From positions 1 through 22,380 of the forward strand of contig JAZNBQ010000015.1 of the NCBI GenBank assembly GCA_045587065.1: DNA of 22,380 nucleotides, in the 5' to 3' direction. The translations under genes were made by a program, and so were the position numbers. This document shows, piece by piece, positions 14,533 through 21,748 of the stretch. How positions within the stretch are numbered: position 1 is the first letter of the stretch; every line of letters begins with the position of its first letter. Source of the DNA: SFWF01 sp045587065. Its GTDB lineage: Bacteria > Bacillota > Clostridia > Oscillospirales > Acutalibacteraceae. The notes below the pieces were generated by a model that saw nothing but the letters and a program-made list of their open reading frames with translations, made no database searches and was not told the DNA's origin.

Positions 14533-16635
14533 CTAAAGTGTTAGTATTTCAGTAACTACTGTTGCTATGAATCCGTAAAGTTGCTGAACAAGAATTATCA
14601 TTAAAATTCCTAAGAATATGATAGCGACCATACCTATTACTGATAAGACTGTAGTTCCTACGAATCTTGAGAAACTAAAATCGTGGATTTTTATAAGTCC
14701 CATTATCAATAACAGTGCGAAGTAAAGGGTTGCTATTGTATCGAAGATTCCAAGGAAGCTGCCCTCTGATGGAAGCAACACGTTGGTAAGAACAATGTAA
14801 AGAACCTTTTCAATAATTATCGGCCATAAGCTATAGCAGGTAACTATTACGATTTCCTTTAATTTACCCTTACCTTGCATAAGTGTACAAATCATCCAGT
14901 TGGCTACTACCCAAAGAACAACCAAACCAACGCTTCGTACCAACTCCCAAATAGAGTTGAAACTTTCCGGGTCATAGGTTGAGAACAGGAAGCCTGAACT
15001 AATGGTCTGCAAAACTGTTACTACATAGAAAAGGACAAGAGTTAAAATACAAAGTGATATTGAACCTTGTTGCTTTTCTTTAATGGTTGCAAAGGTATCA
15101 CCGGGATGAACCATTGTTGCAAACATTAACTTAAGCTGTGGATTCTTAATAAGTTGAATCTTTTTCTTGGTACTAAGAATCAGCCATGCTATAAGAGCAC
15201 CTAAAACAAGAACAATGGAAAGGAAAATAATTCCAAAGTTTTTATTAATGAACTCGGTTCTAACAAACTCAAAAGCAACGCCGTAGATTTCACGGTCATA
15301 ACCGATTTTCGCAAATTTAAGCGCTTGCTCATATTCACCGTTGTTAAGAGCGATACGAGCCAAACCGCTATATGCAGGTTGGAAGTTACTGTCAAGTTTT
15401 AAAACTGCATCCCATTTTTCCTGTAAGCCGTCATAATCGCCTTCTAAAGTGCAGGTTATAGCAGTTTTTGCTTTTGTGCCAAAATCAGTAATTCCAAAAA
15501 TGGTAATGCGGTTTGTATTTCCGTCTGAAACAAGAAGGCGATTAGCGTCGTCAAGAAGCTCCATACCTGTTACGTTTGCAAATACGCCTGCTTGTTCGCC
15601 GATACCCATACCACCGCCGAAAACGGTAAGCTTGCGACATTGTTCGTCGTACATAAAGATTTTACCGTAAGCAGATTCCAAAGCGTAGATGTAGCCTTTA
15701 CTGTCAACCTCAACGTCCATAATATTCTGCTTAACAAGCCTTCCTTTTGCGTAGTCTCTGTTAATGTCTACGTCGATGAAGTTTACATCATCTGCATCCA
15801 GAATGTTAGCGCCTGTACCAGGTCCCAATTTTCTTATCTGTCCCTTAGCGTCTGATACTTTTGTAAATCCGTTACAGGTGTAAATGAATCCGCGGTTATC
15901 AATGCAAAGGTCAAGCATTGTGTAAGGAAGCTTACGACTAGTAGCATCACGCTTTTCGTTATTTGGGAAAACACGGTTCTTAATTACAGTAAGCACGCTA
16001 CCTAAGGAAGCTTTAACTGTATTGGAACCAAAGAAGCCAAGGAATTCTCTCTCAGGAGAATATAGTAACATACCATAGTAGGAACCGTCGCACAAAACGT
16101 ACATATAGCCTGTGTCGTTGATTCCCATTCTGGTAGGGAAAAATCTGAAATCTTCAGGAATAAGATTAGACTCAGGAAGTCCGATAGTGTCTAAAAGCTT
16201 ACCCTCTGCATCTATGTGAAGAATTCTTTCTCCTTTAGTGTCACAAATATATATTGTACCATCTGTATGAACGTAAATGGAATTTGCTTCATCGTAACTT
16301 TCGGTACCATTTACCAGACCTATTTCCTTTATAAACTTAAAGTTTTTGTCCAGAACTACAATACGTGACAGTTTATCTAATATGTAGATATTATCATTTT
16401 TGTCGGTAACAATGTTTTGTATTGCTTCAAAGTCCGCTACGCCGATTTTTGCCGCGTCAATTACGCCTAATACCTCGTACATTGGGCGGTTTAGAACCTC
16501 TATGTCCTGTTCTCTGACATCAGACCAGTAGGTATAACTATTATAGGGTTCTTGGGCGGATGCGGGCACTTGAATGGCAAAAAGCATACATACTGCAAGT
16601 GCTACCACTAAAATCTTAGAAAATAATCTTTTCAA
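14533..16635 (-). CDS. NHL-type beta-propeller, TPR-like and YIP1-like membrane protein
   Basis: This 700-residue protein has a signal peptide (hydrophobic 7-22, likely cut near ASA-QE, 27). An extracytoplasmic region with repeated blades follows: recurring turns such as DKNDNIYILD (78-87), HTDGTIYICD (123-132), DNRGFIYTCN (246-255), DSKGYIYALE (311-320) and DDANRLLVSD (362-371) are NHL-like and fit a six-bladed propeller. Residues about 400-455 look TPR-like (NNGEYEQALKFAKIGYD). A membrane helix at about 467-487 leads into a multi-helix C-terminal domain (about 510-700, some five further helices) of the YIP1 type. The topology predicts a propeller outside the cell, tethered to a membrane domain. 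Start is TTG (GGAG 11 bases upstream). The function is unknown; operon position suggests sensing, assembly or substrate handling for the transporter. Confidence 0.75.
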   Translation of the reverse strand: MKRLFSKILVVALAVCMLFAIQVPASAQEPYNSYTYWSDVREQDIEVLNRPMYEVLGVIDAAKIGVADFEAIQNIVTDKNDNIYILDKLSRIVVLDKNFKFIKEIGLVNGTESYDEANSIYVHTDGTIYICDTKGERILHIDAEGKLLDTIGLPESNLIPEDFRFFPTRMGINDTGYMYVLCDGSYYGMLLYSPEREFLGFFGSNTVKASLGSVLTVIKNRVFPNNEKRDATSRKLPYTMLDLCIDNRGFIYTCNGFTKVSDAKGQIRKLGPGTGANILDADDVNFIDVDINRDYAKGRLVKQNIMDVEVDSKGYIYALESAYGKIFMYDEQCRKLTVFGGGMGIGEQAGVFANVTGMELLDDANRLLVSDGNTNRITIFGITDFGTKAKTAITCTLEGDYDGLQEKWDAVLKLDSNFQPAYSGLARIALNNGEYEQALKFAKIGYDREIYGVAFEFVRTEFINKNFGIIFLSIVLVLGALIAWLILSTKKKIQLIKNPQLKLMFATMVHPGDTFATIKEKQQGSISLCILTLVLFYVVTVLQTISSGFLFSTYDPESFNSIWELVRSVGLVVLWVVANWMICTLMQGKGKLKEIVIVTCYSLWPIIIEKVLYIVLTNVLLPSEGSFLGIFDTIATLYFALLLIMGLIKIHDFSFSRFVGTTVLSVIGMVAIIFLGILMIILVQQLYGFIATVVTEILTL

Positions 16636-16664
16636 AATTTGCCAACTCCTTTTCTCTATAATAG

Positions 16665-17588
16665 TTATTCTTTAATACCTGCGCTGCTCATTGCTTCGAT
16701 AACGTTGCTCTGAGAAATCAGGTATACCAAAATCGGAGGAATCATCACAATAACGGTGATAGCCATTGAGCTACCTGCACGAGCGGTACCACCGGCAGTG
16801 ATTTGTCCCATGATTTGTGGAAGTGTTTTAAGTTGCTCGGTAAAGATGGTTCCCTGTGGAACTTCTGCCCAAACATCACGGAATGTGAACAAGGTTAATG
16901 TCAACCAAGCTGGTTTGATTATTGGCATTACAATAGACCAGAAAATCTTGAAGGTGCCTGCACCGTCGATTTTTGCTGCCTCGATAAAGGCATCCGGAAC
17001 GTAACCTTCCATATACTGTTTCATAAGGAAAACACCCAAGGTGCCTGCCATATGAGGTAGTATGTATACCCAATATGTATCAATCATACGAAGGTATGAA
17101 TAGATAAGATAACGAGGTATACCCAAGGTAATACCATTAAACATAAGTGAGAACTGAACGATTAGGAATATAGCCTCTTTATATTTGAAGTTTGCTTTAC
17201 ATAGCACGTAAGCTGCCATAGAAGAAACAACAATATAAACAGAAGTTGTAATGATACCGTTTGCCACACCATTGAAGATATATCTTGATAGAGGAACCTT
17301 TAATGACGCCATAAGGTCAGGAAGAACTAAATAGTTGTTTAATGTAGGTCTTCTAACAAAGAATCTTGGTGGGAAGATGAGAAGCTCATCCAGAGGTTTA
17401 AAGGAAGTAACTACAGCGTAAATAAGTGGAAGCATGGTGAAAAGACCTGCTGCTGCCAACATTATAAACATTGTAATATCTCCGGCCTTAGTTCTTGTAT
17501 ATTTTCTGCAAGGAAGTCTTCCGGGAGCTAAGGACTGCATATTTGGATTTGGTTTAAATAATTTTCGTAACTTTTCAATCATAATCAC
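16665..17588 (-). CDS. carbohydrate ABC transporter permease, MalG type (pair 1)
   Basis: This 307-residue CUT1 permease of the MalG/UgpE side has about six membrane helices. Its EAA loop, FIEAAKIDGAGTFKIFW ending in VMP, is canonical, so it should dock a nucleotide-binding subunit. By family it pairs with the MalF-type protein encoded just upstream. The start is ambiguous: GTG (17586-17588) is 5 bases from AGGAGG and is used here, while ATG (17580-17582) is two codons inside. The leader and first codons (AGGAGGGCTAAGTGATTATG) closely resemble those of the pair 2 MalG-type gene, a hint that the pairs share ancestry although the proteins have diverged. A 29-base gap precedes the propeller/YIP1 gene. 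Confidence 0.9.
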   Translation of the reverse strand: MIMIEKLRKLFKPNPNMQSLAPGRLPCRKYTRTKAGDITMFIMLAAAGLFTMLPLIYAVVTSFKPLDELLIFPPRFFVRRPTLNNYLVLPDLMASLKVPLSRYIFNGVANGIITTSVYIVVSSMAAYVLCKANFKYKEAIFLIVQFSLMFNGITLGIPRYLIYSYLRMIDTYWVYILPHMAGTLGVFLMKQYMEGYVPDAFIEAAKIDGAGTFKIFWSIVMPIIKPAWLTLTLFTFRDVWAEVPQGTIFTEQLKTLPQIMGQITAGGTARAGSSMAITVIVMIPPILVYLISQSNVIEAMSSAGIKE

Positions 17589-17599
17589 TTAGCCCTCCT

Positions 17600-18511
17600 T
17601 TACTTCTGTACTACTGCCATGATTTTACCTACGGCAAATCTGGTAATTATCATCATAAGGAAGAGGACAACCGACATAGCTGCCGCATAGCCCATCTCGT
17701 ATCTTACTGTTGAAACGTCACTCATAAGAGAAACGATGGTATCTACTGCATTTCCCTTTGATGGATAACCTGCTAATGCCACAGCAATTGCACTTACAGA
17801 GAAGCTGCTCTGAATCTGCATAACTGCACTGAACATAAGCATGTGAGACATTGAAGGAAGTGTTATGTAACGAAGTTCCTGCCAACGACTCTTAATGCCA
17901 TCGATAGCTCCTGCCTCATACATATCACGGCTAACGTTTTGCAGACCGGAAATGTTTGAAAGGAAGGAAATACCCATACTCTGCCACAACTGAACTATAA
18001 TCAGAATCGGCATTAGGTAAGTAGCGTTTTTGAACCAAACAATAGGCTCTGTTATGATACCTACCGAAAGTAGCATACTGTTTATGTAACCATAGCTATC
18101 TCCACTGAAGGCTACCTGCCAGATGAAGTATGCGTTACCTGCAAGAGATGGTGCATAGAACATGAAGGAAAGCAATGTACGAACCTTTGGAGAGAACTCG
18201 TTAACAAACCAAGCAAGTACGAAGGAAAGTAAGAATCCTAAAGGACCTGCTATAACTGCAAACACCAATGTGTTCTTAACTGTTATGAAGAACACAGGGT
18301 CGTTTACTATCATTCTTCTGTAATTTTCAAAGCCAATGAATTTTGGCATGCTTATCATATCGTAGGAAGTAAAGCTTAATACGATAGAACTTAAAATAGG
18401 TAGTATTGTAAAGAGCACAAAGAAAATAAAGAAAGGTGCGAACATAATATACATAGGTATATTTTCTTTGAAGCTATCTTTTTTCAATTTTATTGACTGA
18501 TTTTTCTTCAT
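17600..18511 (-). CDS. sugar ABC transporter permease, MalF type (pair 1)
   Basis: This 303-residue CUT1 permease of the MalF/UgpA side begins with a Lys-rich cytoplasmic tail (1-17), then a first helix (about 18-44) and the FIGFENYRRMI segment characteristic of the family. The EAA loop is MYEAGAIDGIKSRWQELRY ending in TLP, close to consensus. It should form the first translocation channel with the MalG-type protein 11 bases downstream, and it directly follows the binding-protein gene. The ATG has an AAGGA site 3-4 bases upstream and a GAGG further back. No ATPase gene is nearby; CUT1 systems of Firmicutes commonly use a shared ATPase of the MsmX type. Confidence 0.91.
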   Translation of the reverse strand: MKKNQSIKLKKDSFKENIPMYIMFAPFFIFFVLFTILPILSSIVLSFTSYDMISMPKFIGFENYRRMIVNDPVFFITVKNTLVFAVIAGPLGFLLSFVLAWFVNEFSPKVRTLLSFMFYAPSLAGNAYFIWQVAFSGDSYGYINSMLLSVGIITEPIVWFKNATYLMPILIIVQLWQSMGISFLSNISGLQNVSRDMYEAGAIDGIKSRWQELRYITLPSMSHMLMFSAVMQIQSSFSVSAIAVALAGYPSKGNAVDTIVSLMSDVSTVRYEMGYAAAMSVVLFLMMIITRFAVGKIMAVVQK

Positions 18512-18522
18512 TTTTCCTTACC

Positions 18523-21393
18523 TCAACTATACTCTTTAATCTTACGAGCAATCTCATCATCGGCCTGTTTGCTCCACTTAACGATAGCATCCTTAGGAGT
18601 TGCTTCTCCGTTACTTACCATCCAGAACGCCTGGTCGATAGAACGGGTTAAGTAGTAGCTACCCGGAATTTCCGGAAGTTCTCTTACATAAGACCATTGT
18701 TCTGCGATTACCGCATAATCCTTTGAATCCCATGCAAGGCTGCCAAGAGCCTCAACGTTTGCAGATGCAGTACGAGAAATCATACCAAGTATAGATTCTA
18801 CGCTGCTTGAATATCTTGACTGTGTTTCTGCAGAAGTCCACCATTTCAGGAACTCCCATGCAACTTCCTTGTGGGAAGATTTATTAATAATTGCACAACC
18901 TGTTCCGCCGCCTGCAACGAACTTGTTACCATTTTCGTTACCGGGAACTGTAGCAATTGACCAACGACCTCTGATTTCAGGTGCTGCTGAATAAAGGGTC
19001 ATATAGGTTGCATAAGTTGCGATACCCATTGGCATAACACCTGTACGTAAACGGTTGTAGAAGTCTGCTTCATAAAGAAGGTCAAAGTCTTTATAAAGGT
19101 CGGTCCACTCTGTAAATACATCAAGTGCCTTCTTATTGTTAAGGGCTGTTGCGTTTTGCTCTTCGTTGTAGAAGGAGAGACCGTTTTGAGCCATAAGTGT
19201 TGGGAAAAGGTTAAGGCTTCCAAGTCCTGCATTTACGGTTCCGGCAGCCGCAATTTGTGTATATGGAACGTAAACGTTCATATTATTTCTCTGAATAATA
19301 GTTGCGTTATAAAGGAATTCGTCCCAAGTCTTTGGTACCTTAAGTCCTAAGTCGGCAAGTACGTCCTTACGATAGAACATAAGGAAGAATGACTGAGTAT
19401 CCGGAAGCGCATAAAGTCCATCATTATATATATAAGGTACTTCTGCGCCCGGCTGGAAGCGTTTTAACACCTCTTTATAATCTGAGAAATTGGTCAAATC
19501 ATAAAGGGCACCACGCATACCAAGGTTTACAGGCTCTGTTCTTGCCATATGTAAGTATACGTCTGGGAAGTTGCCTGCCAAAATACCGTTGATAATAGAA
19601 GCATTTACTATTTCAAGTTGAACAGGAATGCCTGTTTTAGCAGTAAATGAATCCTGAATAATTGAGCTTAATACTGCGGTCTGGTCCTGACCCCAGTTAA
19701 CCCACAGTCTTACTCTGTCTTTGCCGCTGTTTTCAATAGCTTCATTATCGGTAAGTGAGTAATCCTGTGTGAAGGATGAGAAGAATCTTACAACGTCAAA
19801 AGCAGTCTTCTGGAAGAAGTTAACTGTTTTGTCTTCATAATCCTGACCATATGGTACAAACTGCATTTCATCAATGCAAAGCGGCACCTTGGTCATATCG
19901 AACAACCATGAGCTAAGTGCAGTGTAGTTGCTGTAATAGTCGGTTAAGTATTGCTGAGCACTGAAAGGACTCTTTAACATCTGGCTAAGTACACGAGCCA
20001 TATTTTCCATAGAAGCAATATACTGTGTACTACGCTTACCTGTATCTTTCTTAATGTCGTTTGCAAGGTTTGTAAGAAGGTCGCGACACTCAGTTAATGT
20101 TTCGGTAAAATTAGGAATTTGTGTGAAAAGGTCATAGTCGCGGTTAAGGTCAGGAGTTTCACTGGTAATCATAATGATTTTAATGTACTCGTCACCAATA
20201 ACGTCAACTATATCGGAAAGACGTGCAATGTACTGAGCCTGTCTTCCTGTTGTTGCAGTCATAGAAATGGTGTGTTCGCCTGCATCAAGGTAGAAGTAAT
20301 AAGGAGTCTCTTCATTCTGGAAGGTCTCATACTTCCAACCTGTATCGTATGCAAAGGTTATGTTCTTGGCTTCGTCAAAAGGAGTTTTTCCGTCGATTTT
20401 AAGCCATCTGAAGCTCTCACCGTTAACAAGGTCGGACTGTTTGCAACGGAAGTTAAGGTTATAATAACCTGCCTTTTCTACGTTGAACTTCCAGGTAACC
20501 TCTTCGCCGGGCATCTGCCATGAAGTGCCACCTAGGTAATTTATTTTCATTGTGTATGCATTACGAGGAGTCATAGATGCATCACTGTTATTTGATTTAG
20601 GAATGATGGATGAAGAAGATTTAATGTCTGCAGCTTCGCCTTGAATGGTAATAATCTCGGCATCGGCTACTTCAGAAAGATTATATGTACCGGAAACAGT
20701 TGCGTAAGACTCTGTTACCTCAGGAGCCACAAAAGAAATGCTGTAAATTTCAAAAGACTGGTCAGGCTCTACAAATGTAAGGGTGTGAGCGCCTGCAGTT
20801 AAAGCAAATGTATATGGCTCGGCAATAAGACCGGTAGTATCAGACAACCAGGTTTCTATTTTTGTGCCGGTTTCAACCTGTTCCTGAGAATATTGGTTGC
20901 CCTGTGCGTCGGTACGTGGTTCATCAGAAGCGTTCTTCCAAAGTCTTGAAAGTATTGCACTCTGAGCGCCGTCGAATAAATATTCGCCGTCAATTTTAAC
21001 ACCCATATTGATGTTTACGCCCTTTGCTACGGGTTTCCACTCTATTTTAAGGTTGTAAAGTGCAGTTTCGGGAACTGTAAAGTTAAAGTTTAGCGAACCT
21101 TTACCTTCGTTCCAAACCAGTTTACCCTCCTTTGCATCAACCTTATCTACAGTAGCACTGTATCCGTCGAGTTTTATCTCGGCAGACTGTGTTGCCATAT
21201 TTGAAACACCGCTATTAGCCACGTAGCTCACATAATCGCCATAGTCTTCATCTATGGCTAATTGTGAAGTAGTGTCTTTTGGTGCTTCCTCTGCAAAAGC
21301 AGCAATTGGCGCGGTAACCATTAATGTTACTAACACTGCCACTGTAAGAACAATAGCTATAACGCGCAAGAAATTTTTCTTCATGAATTTCAT
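18523..21393 (-). CDS. large modular extracellular solute-binding protein, two N-terminal beta-sandwich-like modules
   Basis: This protein of about 956 residues has a signal peptide (hydrophobic 10-29, AFA-EE cut near 34) but no lipobox Cys. Two similar modules follow, about 70-225 and 245-395. Each contains YNL, then KIDG, then F-D-x-A, then PY-x-F-x-L-x-AG-x-HT, consistent with carbohydrate-binding-like beta sandwiches. A helical linker (about 400-550) leads to the solute-binding fold (about 558-956). That fold has RVRLWVNWG at its start and a hinge typical of family 1 sugar-binding proteins (FLMFYRKDVLADLGL, KVPKTWDEF). Most such proteins are about 400-550 residues, so this one is roughly doubled. 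I start at ATG 21391-21393 (GAGG 5 bases upstream); ATG 21382-21384 is equally good. It heads the operon and should deliver a carbohydrate to permease pair 1, possibly both pairs. Confidence 0.88.
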   Translation of the reverse strand: MKFMKKNFLRVIAIVLTVAVLVTLMVTAPIAAFAEEAPKDTTSQLAIDEDYGDYVSYVANSGVSNMATQSAEIKLDGYSATVDKVDAKEGKLVWNEGKGSLNFNFTVPETALYNLKIEWKPVAKGVNINMGVKIDGEYLFDGAQSAILSRLWKNASDEPRTDAQGNQYSQEQVETGTKIETWLSDTTGLIAEPYTFALTAGAHTLTFVEPDQSFEIYSISFVAPEVTESYATVSGTYNLSEVADAEIITIQGEAADIKSSSSIIPKSNNSDASMTPRNAYTMKINYLGGTSWQMPGEEVTWKFNVEKAGYYNLNFRCKQSDLVNGESFRWLKIDGKTPFDEAKNITFAYDTGWKYETFQNEETPYYFYLDAGEHTISMTATTGRQAQYIARLSDIVDVIGDEYIKIIMITSETPDLNRDYDLFTQIPNFTETLTECRDLLTNLANDIKKDTGKRSTQYIASMENMARVLSQMLKSPFSAQQYLTDYYSNYTALSSWLFDMTKVPLCIDEMQFVPYGQDYEDKTVNFFQKTAFDVVRFFSSFTQDYSLTDNEAIENSGKDRVRLWVNWGQDQTAVLSSIIQDSFTAKTGIPVQLEIVNASIINGILAGNFPDVYLHMARTEPVNLGMRGALYDLTNFSDYKEVLKRFQPGAEVPYIYNDGLYALPDTQSFFLMFYRKDVLADLGLKVPKTWDEFLYNATIIQRNNMNVYVPYTQIAAAGTVNAGLGSLNLFPTLMAQNGLSFYNEEQNATALNNKKALDVFTEWTDLYKDFDLLYEADFYNRLRTGVMPMGIATYATYMTLYSAAPEIRGRWSIATVPGNENGNKFVAGGGTGCAIINKSSHKEVAWEFLKWWTSAETQSRYSSSVESILGMISRTASANVEALGSLAWDSKDYAVIAEQWSYVRELPEIPGSYYLTRSIDQAFWMVSNGEATPKDAIVKWSKQADDEIARKIKEYS

Positions 21394-21597
21394 CCTTTCC
21401 TCATATAAACGATTATAAGTTGGCATTTTGTCGAAAAAGCATAAAACAGGAGGTTTTTAGTAGTTTTGCCCATAAACTCACAGCCTGTTTTTGTGATTTT
21501 GCACTACAGTTTTTCACATAAAGTGTAAAATCACGGCTTTTTTTACAGATATTTAAAAAATATTTAGTTTTATGTGACAATACGCCAGTATTCGTAC
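21394..21597 (-). promoter_or_regulatory. long structured 5' leader of the ABC operon
   Basis: The interval between the operon promoter and the binding-protein gene is about 200 nt and holds no ORF I can support. Its main structure pairs 21493-21505 with 21522-21534 (13 positions, one A-C mismatch, 16-nt loop). Outer AGCC/GGCT arms (21482-21485 with 21535-21538) extend it across a 7-nt bulge. A small AATAC/GTATT hairpin sits near the expected RNA 5' end (about 21580-21593). CCTCCT (minus strand, 21448-21453) lies 45 bases before the GAGG ribosome site. No riboswitch class I know is matched. The remaining 21632-21714 is very A/T-rich with nothing further seen. Confidence 0.5.
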
Positions 21598-21602
21598 ATA
21601 AC

Positions 21603-21631
21603 ATTTTAACGCGTTTTGTGTAAAAAGTCAA
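21603..21631 (-). promoter_or_regulatory. sigma-A promoter of the seven-gene ABC operon
   Basis: Minus-strand TTGACT (21626-21631), a 17-nt spacer and TAAAAT (21603-21608) make a good vegetative promoter with a start near 21597. The palindrome AACGCGTT (21608-21615) lies between the -10 and -35 and could be an operator. No canonical cre (CcpA) site was found by eye. Confidence 0.75.
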
Positions 21632-21714
21632 TAATAATTTTGGCAAATTATATGTATTTTGAATAAAAAATAAGCTTTTTTCCAAAAATTACAAAATTCA
21701 CTTGTACAAAATAC

Positions 21715-21742
21715 AAAAAACGGAGATTTCTCTCCGTTTTTT
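21715..21742. terminator. terminator of thrS
   Basis: AAAAAACGGAGA (21715-21726) and TCTCCGTTTTTT (21731-21742) form a 12-bp stem with a TTTC loop, flanked by A and T runs so that it can work in both directions. It begins 7 bases after the thrS stop and separates thrS from the ABC operon promoter. Confidence 0.88.
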
Positions 21743-21748
21743 TGTTCT

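Noticed and set aside
21440..21470. A plus-strand ribosome site (AGGAGG, 21448-21453) suggesting a hidden plus-strand gene
   Set aside because: No start codon lies at a workable distance, and the following frames are short and enter the leader hairpin.
21413..21685. A 90-codon minus-strand ORF upstream of the binding-protein gene
   Set aside because: It spans the operon promoter and leader hairpin, has no ribosome site and no recognisable protein features. The composition is that of A/T-rich noncoding DNA.
21594..21714. A cre (CcpA) catabolite-control site near the ABC operon promoter
   Set aside because: No sequence fits the WTGNAARCG-type consensus. Only the AACGCGTT palindrome stands out, and its centre is different.
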